A DNA stretch of 64,000 nucleotides, from NCBI GenBank assembly GCA_035762565.1, contig DASTOJ010000015.1, positions 24,601 to 88,600 of the forward strand. Direction: 5' to 3'. The stretch is from AR5 sp035762565. Its GTDB lineage: Bacteria; Methylomirabilota; Methylomirabilia; Rokubacteriales; CSP1-6. The position numbers were made by a program, and so were the translations under genes. Under the pieces are notes generated by a model that searched no databases, was not told the origin of the DNA, and was given only the letters and a program-made list of their open reading frames with translations. Shown here one piece after another: positions 41,981 through 51,037 of the stretch; within the stretch, counting starts at the first letter, position 1, and the number at the start of each line of letters is the position of its first letter.

Positions 41981-42635
41981 GGCGCTTCAGCTCGGCCTCG
42001 GACGGTCGCAGATAGAAGGGCGCGAGCGCCGCGGCGGCCACGGTGTCGCCCCGCCGCAGGCGCTCGAGGCCGAGCGCGCCGACGCAGGCCGGCGAGGGCA
42101 ACCGGCGCGGCGACGGCAGCGCCCGTGCGTGCAGCGAGTGGATGGCCGGCGCCCCGTCACCCACGACGAGGGTGGGCTCGCTCAGCCGATCGGCCAGGGC
42201 GGCCGGCGGCAGCGCCAGGTAATCCCACGCGCGCCGCATGGCCCCGGCGTCCCAGCGGTAGAGCGAGGCGTAGACCTCGCCTTTGCGCGCGTCGAGGACT
42301 GGGCACACGGGCAGCGCCGCCCACGGCACCGCGGCGGCCATGGCGTCGAGCGTGGGCACGGCCGCGATGGGGAGTCCGAGCGCCAAGGCCAGCCCCTTGA
42401 CGGTGCTCACGGCGATCCGCAGGCCGGTGAACGAGCCGGGGCCCACGGCGACGGCCAGTCCCTCCAGCGTGCGCGGCGTCCACCGCGCGTCGGCCAGCAC
42501 GCGGTCCACCGCCGCCATGAGTCGCTCGGAGTGCGTGATGCTGACGTCGAGCAGGTATTCGGCGACGAGGCGCTCCTCGTCGAGCAGCGCCACCCCTCCG
42601 GCGAGCGACGAGGCTTCCACCGCCAGGACGCGCAT
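41961..42635 (-). CDS. tsaB: tRNA threonylcarbamoyladenosine biosynthesis protein TsaB
   Basis: 224 residues, ASKHA fold without the metal site of TsaD. Recognisable are VLAVEASSLAGGVALL at the start, ITHSERLMAAVDRVL, and GPGSFTGLRIAVSTVKGLAL (about 65-84), the TsaB signature. TsaB is the scaffold partner of TsaD in t6A formation at position 37 of tRNAs. The tsaC/yrdC gene that makes its substrate lies at 49908-50516 in this window. Confidence 0.92.
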   Translation of the reverse strand: MRVLAVEASSLAGGVALLDEERLVAEYLLDVSITHSERLMAAVDRVLADARWTPRTLEGLAVAVGPGSFTGLRIAVSTVKGLALALGLPIAAVPTLDAMAAAVPWAALPVCPVLDARKGEVYASLYRWDAGAMRRAWDYLALPPAALADRLSEPTLVVGDGAPAIHSLHARALPSPRRLPSPACVGALGLERLRRGDTVAAAALAPFYLRPSEAELKRRGVAGA

Positions 42636-42661
42636 ACGGGCGGGAGTCTAGCACGCGCCCG

Positions 42662-42670
42662 TGCGATAAT
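42662..42670 (+). promoter_or_regulatory. extended -10 promoter of the phosphoribosyltransferase gene
   Basis: TGCGATAAT at 42662-42670 is an extended -10. It is followed by AGGAGG at 42678-42683 and ATG at 42689, giving a short leader of about 12 nt that includes the ribosome binding site. No -35 match is seen. Confidence 0.5.
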
Positions 42671-42688
42671 GCCGGCCAGGAGGTCCGG

Positions 42689-43375
42689 ATGAGCGCGGCA
42701 CCCCCCAGAAAGGATCCGGTCGCGGTCGAGGCCGAGGTGCGCGAGAAGATCCACCTGGAGATCCTCAAGCGCACCGGCGCCTATCACGCCAACGACCACG
42801 TGTTGCTGCCGTCGGGCCAGCACACCACCGAGTACATCGAAAAGACCCTCGTGACGACCGAGCCGTCGTTCACCGAGGGCCTGGGCGGCGTCATCGCCAA
42901 GCACTTCGCCCAGTGGCCGGTGGACGTGGTCCTCTCCACCGGGCCCGGCGCCCTGATCCTCTCGCACTGCGTGGCTCGCGCGCATCCCTCCCGGCCGATC
43001 GTGGTCTACGGCGCCAAGGGACTGTCGCGGGGGAAGCGGCGCGTGACATTGCCCGTGGAGTTCCAGCGGCTGATCCGCCCGGGGACCCGGGTGCTGCTCG
43101 TCGAGGATCTGGTTTCCAGCGGCACGACGCTCGACCTGCTGATCGAGCTGGTCGAGCAGCTGGGGGCCCAGGTCGTCGGGGTCGGCTGTCTGTGGCGGCG
43201 AACCTCGGTCGAGGTCGACAGCAAGCCGGTCTTCAGTCTGGTCAGCCGGGATTTTCCAACCTATGACCCGACTGACTGTCCTCTGTGTCGAAAAGGCGTG
43301 CCGCTCAACGAGGAGTTCGTGCGGCGCTCCAGCCATCGACGTCCCTCTGCGGTTCAGGAACCTAACGCCTCGTAA
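42689..43375 (+). CDS. PyrE-like phosphoribosyltransferase
   Basis: 228 residues, type I phosphoribosyltransferase fold. The PRPP loop is VLLVEDLVSSGTTLD (135-149). LLPSGQHTTEYIEK (39-52) resembles the substrate-side start of orotate phosphoribosyltransferase. A C-terminal CPLC pair (197 and 200, DCPLCRKGVP) may bind a metal and is seen in some PyrE-like proteins. Orotate to OMP is the most likely reaction, but no other pyrimidine gene is adjacent. It is divergent from tsaB. Confidence 0.75.
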   Translation: MSAAPPRKDPVAVEAEVREKIHLEILKRTGAYHANDHVLLPSGQHTTEYIEKTLVTTEPSFTEGLGGVIAKHFAQWPVDVVLSTGPGALILSHCVARAHPSRPIVVYGAKGLSRGKRRVTLPVEFQRLIRPGTRVLLVEDLVSSGTTLDLLIELVEQLGAQVVGVGCLWRRTSVEVDSKPVFSLVSRDFPTYDPTDCPLCRKGVPLNEEFVRRSSHRRPSAVQEPNAS

Positions 43376-43483
43376 AGTCGCCAGTCTCACCGTATCGCGT
43401 CATCGAAGCATTTCGGTGCCGGACCCCCTGGCCAAGCTCGGGCATGGCTCTTGCTGTCTGCACAGCTTCTAAAGGAGCCGCCC

Positions 43484-44239
43484 ATGATCGGCACGACGTT
43501 TGGGATCCTGCTCGCGCTGGTGCTGATGCTGGCTGGACGACCGGCGGCCGCCGAACCGATCGCGGTCAAGTATACCGAGGGCCTGACCCGGGGCTTTCCC
43601 GTGCTGCGTGCGCTGAGTGGCGAGCGGCTCGCCCAGGGAGAGCTCATCCAGATCCCCCGCGGCGGCGACGTCGTCGAGAGCCGCCTCGCCTTCAAGTTCA
43701 AGGACGGCTCGCTCTACGACGAGCGTGTCGTGTTCTCCCAGCGCAACGTGTTCACCCTGCTCAGCTATCGCATCGTCCAGAAGGGCCCTTCCTTCCCGGA
43801 GACCGTGGAGGCGGTGGTCGACCGGGCCACCGGCCGTTACGAGGTCCGCTACCGCGGTGACGAGGACAGCCCCGAGGAGACGCTGACGGGGGACTTCGAG
43901 CTGCCGCTGGACGTCTACAACGGCCTGCTGTCGACGCTCCTGAAGAACCTGCCGGCGGGCGGCTCGGCGATGGTGCAGATCGTGGCCTTCACGCCGAAGC
44001 CCCGGCTGGTGACGATGCTCCTGGCCCCGTCGGCCGAGGACCCGATGCAGGTGAACGACGCGGCCATCATCGCCACGCGCTTCCTCATCCGCCCCCAGCT
44101 CGGCCTGTTCGCCTCGCTGCTGGTCGCCGACATACCCGACGTGAAGTGCTGGATCGCCGGCGGCGAGGCCCCCGCCTTCCTGCGCTTCGAGGGCCCCCTC
44201 TACTTCATGGGCCCCGTCTGGCGCATAGACTGGAGTTAG
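43484..44239 (+). CDS. conserved secreted protein, unknown function
   Basis: 251 residues. ATG 43484 follows AAAGGAG by 7 bases. A signal peptide (MIGTTFGILLALVLMLAG, ending RPAAAEP) is followed by a beta-rich domain (GFPVLRALSGERLAQGELIQ, LAFKFKDGSLYDERVVFSQ, GRYEVRYRG). The pattern resembles uncharacterised periplasmic lipid-associated or LolA-like proteins, but no firm family is recognised. It is followed tail to tail by the radical SAM gene. Confidence 0.6.
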   Translation: MIGTTFGILLALVLMLAGRPAAAEPIAVKYTEGLTRGFPVLRALSGERLAQGELIQIPRGGDVVESRLAFKFKDGSLYDERVVFSQRNVFTLLSYRIVQKGPSFPETVEAVVDRATGRYEVRYRGDEDSPEETLTGDFELPLDVYNGLLSTLLKNLPAGGSAMVQIVAFTPKPRLVTMLLAPSAEDPMQVNDAAIIATRFLIRPQLGLFASLLVADIPDVKCWIAGGEAPAFLRFEGPLYFMGPVWRIDWS

Positions 44240-44263
44240 CCCGCGACCGAGCCCCTCCGAGGC

Positions 44264-46087
44264 TTACGCGGCTTCCCAGAGGCCTTCGGCGACGCCGGCG
44301 GATTTGTAAGCGTCGCGGATGCGGTCGAGGTTCTGGGTGGCGAGCAGGCCGATCTTGGCGAAGGGCTCGAAGACCGGGCCCTGGCCGCCGATCAACGGGA
44401 ACGCGACCTTGGGGAGCTGGTCCCACCGGGAGTGCAGGGTGGCGCTCACCGCCGCCAGGTGGGCGTAGAAATCCTCCTTGCCCTGCTCGGCCCGCTTGAC
44501 GATGGGCGTGATGAGACAGTCGATCGCCTCCCGCGCTCGGGTCGTCGCGCCCTCCACCGCCGCCTCGGCGAGCGGGACCACCGTGACCCCGAGCTCGCCC
44601 AGGAAGCGCTGGAGCAGCTGACCGAGCTTGTCCTGGAGCAGCGCGGCCGGCAGCCCGACGGTCTTGACCGACCGGTGACCGAACTCGCGCGCCTCGGCGT
44701 AGAGCTGGGTCTTGAGCCAGTCGACGTAGGCGCGGTTCTCCTCGTCCTTCCACCACTCGCGGATCATCTTCTTGCCCCAGTAGCGGATCGTCGTGTAGTA
44801 CAGATCGCGCTTCAGGAGCTTCTTGGCGATGCCCCGCCAGGAGTAGAACTTGGCCATGGCGTTGAGGGCGGCCATCTGCAACTCGTAGGGGCTCATCCGC
44901 CGCGGCTGGTGAACGGCGTGGTGGCCGTCGTACAGGGTCCAGTTGCGGTTGATCACGTACTTGTCGCCCTTGGCGTAGAGGGAGTCCCAGTCGGGCGAGC
45001 CGGGGATCGGCGTCAGGATCATGAACTGGACCGAGTCGATGTCGTGCTTGAGCGCGAACTCGGCGGTGGCGTCGATCGTCTCCAGATCGTCCTCGTCGGA
45101 GCCGACTACGAACATACCGTGGATGCGGATCTTGTGCGCGTGGAACCGCTCGATCGAGCGCTCGATCTTGGCCAGGTCCTGCTTCTTCTGGAACAGCTTG
45201 AGCGTACGCGGGTTGATCGATTCGAACCCGACGTAGACGTTGAAGCAGTTGGAGTCGCGCATCATCTGGAGCAGCTCGGGGTCGTCCACCGTCTCCGTCC
45301 GCACCTGGGCGCCCCACTGCGGCGTCAGGTCGAGGGCGATCATCCGGCGTAGCAGCTCCTTCACGCGCTTCTTGTTGGCGGTGAAGATGTCGTCGGCGAA
45401 GAACGTGTACATGTTGCCCTTGTGGATCTGCAGCTCTTCCAGCACGCGGTCGATCGAGTGCGTCCGGAACGCGTGGCCGTACATGCCGGGCACCGAGCAG
45501 AAGGTGCAGGAGAACGGGCACCCGCGGGAGGTGGCCACGGAGATGACGCCCCCGGGCTTCCAGCCCTCGATGAGCCGGTAGTCGGGGATCGGGTTGACGT
45601 CGAGGTTGGGGATCTTGGGCCGCTCGGGGTTGCTGACGATCCGCCCGTCGTCGGTCCGGTAGGTGAGGTTCTGGATCCGGTCGAACCCGTCGCCGCGCTG
45701 GATGGCGTCGACCAGCTCCTGGAAGGCGAACTCCCCCTCGCCGCGCACGACGAAATCGGCGTGCAACAGCCCTTCCTCGGGCATGAAGCTCGTGTGGGTG
45801 CCGCCCATGACAACGATCGCGCCCGCCGCCCGCGCCACGTCGGCCAGCTTGTAGGACTGGGGCGCCGTGGAGGTGATGGCCGAGACCGCCACCAGGTCGG
45901 CCGACCGCACCTCGTTCATGTCGATCGCCTGGATGTCCTCGATGTAGACGCGCACGTCATAGCCCTGGGCTCGCATGATCGTACCCAGCAGGACGGAGCC
46001 CAGACGCGGGATGCACACGCGGCTGTAGATGTGCAGGTGGGTCGACTTGGGCTCGACGAACACCAGCTTCCTGAGCGGCCGCTTCAT
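44264..46087 (-). CDS. cobalamin-binding radical SAM protein (B12-binding domain + radical SAM)
   Basis: 607 residues. The N-terminal 150 form a B12-binding fold (LGSVLLGTIMRAQGYDVRVY; GGTHTSFMPEE at 95-105). The radical SAM cluster motif is CPFSCTFC (Cys190, 194, 197), followed by TIM-barrel segments (FFADDIFTANKKR, YVGFESINPRTL). This is the class B (BchE/HpnR-type) layout of methyltransferases and cyclases. The C-terminal 200 residues are helical and of unknown role. The substrate cannot be assigned; hopanoid or other lipid methylation is only a possibility. ATG 46087 follows GGAGA. Confidence 0.85.
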   Translation of the reverse strand: MKRPLRKLVFVEPKSTHLHIYSRVCIPRLGSVLLGTIMRAQGYDVRVYIEDIQAIDMNEVRSADLVAVSAITSTAPQSYKLADVARAAGAIVVMGGTHTSFMPEEGLLHADFVVRGEGEFAFQELVDAIQRGDGFDRIQNLTYRTDDGRIVSNPERPKIPNLDVNPIPDYRLIEGWKPGGVISVATSRGCPFSCTFCSVPGMYGHAFRTHSIDRVLEELQIHKGNMYTFFADDIFTANKKRVKELLRRMIALDLTPQWGAQVRTETVDDPELLQMMRDSNCFNVYVGFESINPRTLKLFQKKQDLAKIERSIERFHAHKIRIHGMFVVGSDEDDLETIDATAEFALKHDIDSVQFMILTPIPGSPDWDSLYAKGDKYVINRNWTLYDGHHAVHQPRRMSPYELQMAALNAMAKFYSWRGIAKKLLKRDLYYTTIRYWGKKMIREWWKDEENRAYVDWLKTQLYAEAREFGHRSVKTVGLPAALLQDKLGQLLQRFLGELGVTVVPLAEAAVEGATTRAREAIDCLITPIVKRAEQGKEDFYAHLAAVSATLHSRWDQLPKVAFPLIGGQGPVFEPFAKIGLLATQNLDRIRDAYKSAGVAEGLWEAA

Positions 46088-46163
46088 ACGCTCGGTCTCC
46101 TCGGCGCAAGGCCGTCCCGGTGGACAGTATGGGGCACCATGGTGGCGGCGAGAATTCGGAGAC

Positions 46164-46192
46164 ACGCTACCGCGCGCCGGCTGGCAAGTCAA
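46164..46192 (-). promoter_or_regulatory. possible promoter of the radical SAM gene
   Basis: Minus strand: TTGACT at 46192-46187, a 17-bp spacer, TAGCGT at 46169-46164, giving a leader of about 70 nt. The -35 is good and the -10 weak. The gap between nrdR and this gene (46088-46261) holds no other recognisable element. Confidence 0.35.
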
Positions 46193-46261
46193 ACCTTGCG
46201 GGCCGGCTCCGGCCGCCCTATTTTGGGCGTCCCTCGGCGCGCCCTGGCGCGGCGGGAGAGA

Positions 46262-46774
46262 CTACCTGGCCACGCGCCCGGCCTGAACCCGGGGCTTGCC
46301 CGCCGGCGTCGGCTTGGGCTTGTCGTCCTTGAGCAAGCCCTTCACCTCGTCCATGAACTGGGCGATGTCCTTGAACTGCCGGTAGACCGAGGCGAAGCGC
46401 ACGTAAGCGACCTGGTCGAGTCGCTGCAGCTGCTCCATCACCATGTCGCCCAGCTCCTGGCTGGAAATCTCCTTCTCGGCGCGCTCGTGCAGCTTGGCCT
46501 CGATGTCGCCGACGACGTTGTCGACCGCCTGGATGGCGATCGAGCGCTTCTCGCACGCCTTGAGCAGGGAGCCGCGCAGCTTCTGGCGGTCGAAAGGCTC
46601 GCGGCGCCCGTCGCGCTTGACGACGTGGGGCAGCACGTCCTCGATGTACTCGTAGGTCGTGTACCGCCGGTGGCACTTCAGGCATTCGCGCCGGCGGCGG
46701 ATGAACTCGCCGTCCCGGCCGACCCGCGAGTCGACGACACGATCCTCGGTGTGGCCGCAGAACGGGCATTTCAT
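46262..46774 (-). CDS. nrdR: transcriptional repressor NrdR
   Basis: 170 residues. The zinc ribbon is formed by Cys3, Cys6, Cys31 and Cys34, with the RRRRECLKCHRRYTTYE segment that contacts DNA. An ATP-cone domain (about 49-139) senses ATP/dATP. NrdR represses ribonucleotide reductase genes; none is in the window. It is about 20 residues longer than usual, with a Lys/Pro-rich tail. It is the last gene of the glyA-containing run, 43 bp after glyA, a common pairing. Confidence 0.95.
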   Translation of the reverse strand: MKCPFCGHTEDRVVDSRVGRDGEFIRRRRECLKCHRRYTTYEYIEDVLPHVVKRDGRREPFDRQKLRGSLLKACEKRSIAIQAVDNVVGDIEAKLHERAEKEISSQELGDMVMEQLQRLDQVAYVRFASVYRQFKDIAQFMDEVKGLLKDDKPKPTPAGKPRVQAGRVAR

Positions 46775-46817
46775 CGGGGCCCACCTCCTGTGCCGAGCCG
46801 GCCGCTGGCGAGCCCGG

Positions 46818-48068
46818 TCACCTGACCCGGTCCGGGTACAGCGGGAAGCGGCCGGTCAGCTCCTGGACCCGGCCGCGTACCTCGGCCTCGACCGCAGAGA
46901 CGCCGAGGCTGCCCAGCACCCGGTCGATCAGCTCGGCGATCACCGTCATCTCGGCCTCCTTCATCCCCCGCGTGGTGACCGCCGGCGTGCCCAGCCGGAT
47001 GCCGCTCGTCACCATCGGGCTCCTCGTCTCGAACGGGATGGTGTTCTTGTTGACGGTGATCCAGGCCCGGTCGAGAGCCTCCTGGGCGTCCTTGCCGGTG
47101 AGGTTCCGCGGCGACAGGTCGAGCAGCAGCAGATGCGTGTCGGTGCCGCCCGTCACCAGCCGGTGGCCGCGGGCCAGCAGGGCGTCCGCCAGGGCCCGCG
47201 CGTTCCGGACGATCTGCTGCTGGTAGGCGCGCCAGTCGGGAGCCAGCGCCTCCTTGAAGGCCACGGCCTTGGCGGCGACGACGTGCATGAGCGGACCACC
47301 CTGCACGCCGGGCATCACGGTCCTGTCCAGCGCCTGGGCGTGCACGGCCCGGCACATCACCATGCCGCCGCGCGGCCCGCGCAGCGTCTTGTGCGTGGTC
47401 GTGGTGACGAAATCAGCGACGCCGACCGGCGAGGGATGCAGGCCGGCCGCGACGAGCCCGGCCGGATGGGCGATATCGGCCATCAGCGTCGCGCCCACCT
47501 CGCGGGCGATCTCGCCGAACGGCGTAAAGTCGATGGCGCGCGGGAACGCGGAACCGCCGGCGATGATGAGCCTGGGCCGGTGCTGCTTGGCCAGGTCGCG
47601 CACCTGGTCCAGGTCGATTCGCTCGGTGTCGCGCCGCACGCCGTAGGCCACGATCGAGTAGAACTTGCCCGAGTAGTTCACCGGGCTGCCGGCGGTGAGG
47701 TGGCCGCCGTGCGCGAGGTTGGGGCCGAGCACGACGTCGCCGGGCTTGAGCAGCGTGAAGTAGACGGCCATGTTGGCCTGGGCGCCCGAGTGCGGCTGCA
47801 CGTTGGCGTGCTCGCAGCCGAACAGCTCCCTGGCCCGGGCGATGGCGAGCTCCTCGACCACGTCGACGATCTCGCAGCCGCCGTAGTAGCGCCGGCCGGG
47901 ATAGCCCTCGGCGTACTTGTTGGTGAGGACAGAGCCGGTCGCCTCCAGGACCGCCTCGGACACGAAGTTTTCCGAGGCGATCAGCTCGAGGTTGCGGTGC
48001 TGGCGCTGGGCCTCCTCGAGGAGGGCCTTGGCGACCTCGGGGTCGACATCTGCGAGCCGCCGGGCCAT
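46818..48068 (-). CDS. glyA: serine hydroxymethyltransferase
   Basis: 416 residues, the usual length. ELIASENFVS near residue 28, KYAEGYPGRRYYGG (51-64) and the PLP lysine Lys227 (TTTTHKTLRGPRGG) are diagnostic. It interconverts serine and glycine with transfer of a one-carbon unit to tetrahydrofolate, feeding the PurN and PurH steps of the purine run just upstream. ATG 48068 is chosen over in-frame starts 4 and 12 codons upstream because it gives the usual N-terminus. Confidence 0.95.
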   Translation of the reverse strand: MARRLADVDPEVAKALLEEAQRQHRNLELIASENFVSEAVLEATGSVLTNKYAEGYPGRRYYGGCEIVDVVEELAIARARELFGCEHANVQPHSGAQANMAVYFTLLKPGDVVLGPNLAHGGHLTAGSPVNYSGKFYSIVAYGVRRDTERIDLDQVRDLAKQHRPRLIIAGGSAFPRAIDFTPFGEIAREVGATLMADIAHPAGLVAAGLHPSPVGVADFVTTTTHKTLRGPRGGMVMCRAVHAQALDRTVMPGVQGGPLMHVVAAKAVAFKEALAPDWRAYQQQIVRNARALADALLARGHRLVTGGTDTHLLLLDLSPRNLTGKDAQEALDRAWITVNKNTIPFETRSPMVTSGIRLGTPAVTTRGMKEAEMTVIAELIDRVLGSLGVSAVEAEVRGRVQELTGRFPLYPDRVR

Positions 48069-48100
48069 AGGCCCGACCATACCGATTGTGGCCGTCCAGG

Positions 48101-49303
48101 TCAAGGACAGCTACATATCGGGCTCCTGGCGGCCGGGAACTCGAACGTCTCCACCACCGCGCCAGCCAGCCCCGCCTCGACCAGCCGCGCGACGTCCAGC
48201 CGGGCCTCGGCCGCCTCCGCTTCGCCGACGGTCATGCGGGTCAGCGGGTGCTTGGGAACGAAGAGCGTGCAACAGTCGGCGTCGGGCTCGATCGAGATCG
48301 CGAAGGTGCCCAGCCGCCGGGCCTCGTCGGTGATCTCGAGCTTGTCGGTGCCGATCAGCGGCCGAAACACGGGTCCGGCCGCCACCGCGTCGATGGCCGC
48401 GATGTTCTCGAGGGTCTGGGAGGCGACCTGGCCGAGGCTCTCGCCGGTGGTGAGCGCCAGGGCTCCCGTCCGCCGGGCGATCGCCTCGGCGATGCGGACC
48501 ATCAGCCGGCGATAGACGACAACACGCGCGGGCCCCGGCACCGAGAGCACGACCTCGCGCTGGATCTCGCCGAACGGCACCAGGTACAGGCGCGAGGCGT
48601 ACTGCCACTCGGTCAGCTGCTCGACCAGCGCGCGCGCCTTGGCCTGGGAGGTCGGCGGCAGGTAGGGAACGCTGTGGAAGTGCACGAACACCACCCGGCA
48701 GCCGCGCTTCATCATGCGCCAGGCCGCCACCGGCGAATCGATGCCGCCCGACAGCAGCGCCGCCACGGTGCCGCTCACCCCGATGGGCAGGCCGCCCGGG
48801 CCGGGCCGCCGCTCCAGCGACACGAACGCCTCGTCGGGCAGGACCTCCACCACGATCTCCACCTCCGGGTGCTCGAGGTCCACCCGCGTGGCCACCCGCT
48901 CGAGCACGAAGGCGCCGAGCGCCCGGTTCAGCTCCACGCTGGTCATGGGATACGTCTTGAACGCGCGGCGCGCGGTGATCCGGAAGGAGGCGAACGCGCG
49001 CCCCTCGACGAGGCGGCCGACCAGCCCGCGCATGGCCTCCAGCGTGGCCGGGACCCGGTAGCCGAGCGCGACGCTGGCCACGCCGCACACGCGCGTGGCC
49101 CGGTCGCGCACCGCCTCCGGCCGGGGGTGGCCGTCGAGGTGGAGGACGATGCGTCCCGGCCGCTGGCGCAGCGTCATCGGCCCCAGGTCGGCGACGGCGC
49201 GCTCGAGGTTGCGGGCCAGGTGACGCAGGAAGAGCGGCCGGTTGCCGCGCTTGAGGCTGATCTCGTGGTAGTGGACGACGAGCACCGGACGCAGGCGCGT
49301 CAC
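48101..49303 (-). CDS. thiI: tRNA 4-thiouridine synthetase ThiI (short form)
   Basis: 400 residues. It has an N-terminal ferredoxin-like and THUMP region (about 60-165) and a PP-loop ATPase motif, LLSGGIDS (183-190). FVHFHSVPY and PLIGTDKLEI are further ThiI markers. There is no C-terminal rhodanese domain, as in many non-enteric ThiI proteins, so sulfur must come by another route. Start GTG 49303; mobA ends 4 bp upstream. Confidence 0.92.
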   Translation of the reverse strand: MTRLRPVLVVHYHEISLKRGNRPLFLRHLARNLERAVADLGPMTLRQRPGRIVLHLDGHPRPEAVRDRATRVCGVASVALGYRVPATLEAMRGLVGRLVEGRAFASFRITARRAFKTYPMTSVELNRALGAFVLERVATRVDLEHPEVEIVVEVLPDEAFVSLERRPGPGGLPIGVSGTVAALLSGGIDSPVAAWRMMKRGCRVVFVHFHSVPYLPPTSQAKARALVEQLTEWQYASRLYLVPFGEIQREVVLSVPGPARVVVYRRLMVRIAEAIARRTGALALTTGESLGQVASQTLENIAAIDAVAAGPVFRPLIGTDKLEITDEARRLGTFAISIEPDADCCTLFVPKHPLTRMTVGEAEAAEARLDVARLVEAGLAGAVVETFEFPAARSPICSCP

Positions 49304-49307
49304 GGCG

Positions 49308-49904
49308 TCAGCCGAGCTCCGGCGCCAGCGCCCGGGCCCGGTCCAGCTCCTCGGGCGTGTTGACGTTCATGAAGACGACGTCGGGCGGGCGGTGCCGCGC
49401 GACCTCGACCGCGGCGATCTCCACCACGCGGACGTCCTCGAAGAACCCGACGATCCTCAGCCGCCCGGCCCGCAGGCGCGCCTCGATGTGCGGCAGGCAG
49501 GCCTTGCCGTACACCGCGTGCAGCGTCTCGAGCTGGTCGCCGACGCGCGGGACGACGACGTCGCCGTCCGCGGCCCGGCTCACGACGAGGCGCGCGACGT
49601 CGCGCTGCAGGAAAGGCATGTCGCAGGCGACCGTGAACGCGGCGTCGCCGGGGGCGGCGGCCAGGCCCGTGAAGATCCCGCCGAGCGAGCCGTGCTCCGG
49701 CCAGGCGTCGACGACCATCGGTACTCCCAGGAACCCGTAGAGCTCGGGCGTGTTGGTCACGATGAGCACATCGTCCACCACGGCGCCGACCACGTCCAGC
49801 ACGCGCTCGATGATTCTCCGGCCGCCGAGCTCCAGCAGCGCCTTGGGCCGTCCGCCCATCCGGATGCTCTTGCCGCCGGCCTGGATCACGCCCGTGACGC
49901 GCAC
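49308..49904 (-). CDS. mobA: molybdenum cofactor guanylyltransferase MobA
   Basis: 198 residues, nucleotidyltransferase fold. GVIQAGGKSIRMGGRPKALL (5-24) is the GTP-binding signature, PEHGSLGGIFTGL follows, and ACDMPFL holds the metal-binding Asp. It attaches GMP to molybdopterin to make the bis-MGD cofactor. It lies between tsaC and thiI in the same run, with gaps of 3-4 bp. Start GTG 49904. Confidence 0.9.
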   Translation of the reverse strand: MRVTGVIQAGGKSIRMGGRPKALLELGGRRIIERVLDVVGAVVDDVLIVTNTPELYGFLGVPMVVDAWPEHGSLGGIFTGLAAAPGDAAFTVACDMPFLQRDVARLVVSRAADGDVVVPRVGDQLETLHAVYGKACLPHIEARLRAGRLRIVGFFEDVRVVEIAAVEVARHRPPDVVFMNVNTPEELDRARALAPELG

Positions 49905-49907
49905 GGC

Positions 49908-50516
49908 TCAGACCCTCACGGCGCCCTGGCGCAGCACGCGCGGCGGATCGACCGTCAGGTCGAGCACCGTGGAGGGCTCGCCGCCGGCAGTGGCGCCGCC
50001 GTCGAGCACCAGCTCGATCCGATCGCGGAAATGGGCGAGCACTCCGTCCGCGGTGCTCGGTGGGGTGGCTCCCGAGGGATTGGCGCTCGGCGCGGTCACC
50101 GGCGCCCGGAGCGCGCCGACGAGTCCGCGGGCCACCGGATGCGCGGACAGCCGGACGCCCACGGTGTCGGAACCTGCGGTGACCTCGACGGGCACGTGCG
50201 GGCGCGCGCGCAGCACCAGCGTCAGCGCCCCCGGCCAGTGCCGCGCCATCAGCACACGCGCCGCCGGCGGGATCTCGGCCGCGAGCCCCTCGACCATGGC
50301 GAGCGAGTCGACGAGCACGAGCAGCGGCTTGGCGTCCGGCCGGCCCTTCACGTCGAAGATCCGCCGCACCGCCGCGGGCTGCAGCGCCGCGGCGCCGAGG
50401 CCGTAGAACGTCTCGGTGGGAAAGGCGACGAGCGCGCCGGCCCGGAGCGCCGCGGCCGCCTCGGCCAGCGGGCCCTGGGCCGGGGCCCGGGGATCGACGG
50501 CGACGACCCGAGTCAG
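49908..50516 (-). CDS. tsaC: L-threonylcarbamoyladenylate synthase (TsaC/YrdC)
   Basis: About 202 residues, the short YrdC form. GGALVAFPTETFYGLG-like opening (RAGALVAFPTETFYGLGAAA), KGRPDAKPLLVLV, HWPGALTLVL and APSANPSGATPP are family hallmarks. It makes threonylcarbamoyl-AMP for t6A synthesis with TsaB. The frame has no ATG, GTG or TTG at a sensible place; CTG 50516, overlapping the purE stop as CTGA, is the best candidate and mirrors the 4-bp overlaps of its neighbours. Confidence 0.88.
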   Translation of the reverse strand: MTRVVAVDPRAPAQGPLAEAAAALRAGALVAFPTETFYGLGAAALQPAAVRRIFDVKGRPDAKPLLVLVDSLAMVEGLAAEIPPAARVLMARHWPGALTLVLRARPHVPVEVTAGSDTVGVRLSAHPVARGLVGALRAPVTAPSANPSGATPPSTADGVLAHFRDRIELVLDGGATAGGEPSTVLDLTVDPPRVLRQGAVRV

Positions 50517-51037
50517 GTCGCGCCCGGGCGCGAGCGCAGTTTGTCGGCCACGCGCCGGGCGCGCTCGTCGACCTCGTCGGCGAGCCGCCGGCGGTAGGCG
50601 GCCAGCCGCTCGGCCAGGGCCGGGTCGGCGAGCGCGAGCATCTGGGCGGCCAGGATGCCGGCGTTGGCGGCACCCCAGGAGCCGATGGCCACGGTGGCCA
50701 CCGGCACGCCCTTGGGCATCTGCACGATCGAGAGCAGCGCGTCGAGTCCGTTGAGCGTCGTCGAGGGGATGGGCACGCCGATGACCGGCAGCGGCGAAAA
50801 CGCCGCCACCAGGCCCGGCAGCGCGGCGGCACCGCCGGCGGCGGCGATGAGCACGCGCAGGCCGCGCGCGGCCGCACCGGTGGCCCACTCCTCCGTCCGG
50901 CGCGGCGTGCGGTGGGCGGACGCGACCACGACCTCGCTGCCGATGCCGAGCGCGTCGAGCACCTTGACGGTCTCCAGCATCGTGTCGAGGTCCGAGTCGC
51001 TGCCCAGCACGATGCCCACCTGTGTCCGCGTCGTCAC
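50513..51037 (-). CDS. purE: N5-carboxyaminoimidazole ribonucleotide mutase / AIR carboxylase PurE
   Basis: 174 residues. GIVLGSDSDLDTM (8-20), VASAHRTP (38-45) and AAGGAAALPGLVA are the PurE signatures. Class I PurE rearranges N5-CAIR made by PurK; class II uses CO2 directly. No purK is in the window. Start GTG 51037 overlaps the purD stop (GTGA). Confidence 0.93.
   Translation of the reverse strand: MTTRTQVGIVLGSDSDLDTMLETVKVLDALGIGSEVVVASAHRTPRRTEEWATGAAARGLRVLIAAAGGAAALPGLVAAFSPLPVIGVPIPSTTLNGLDALLSIVQMPKGVPVATVAIGSWGAANAGILAAQMLALADPALAERLAAYRRRLADEVDERARRVADKLRSRPGAT

Noticed and set aside
46214..46229. CGCCC-TATTTT-GGGCG hairpin downstream of nrdR as a terminator
   Set aside because: Stem of only 5 bp and no T-run after it on the minus strand; too weak to annotate.
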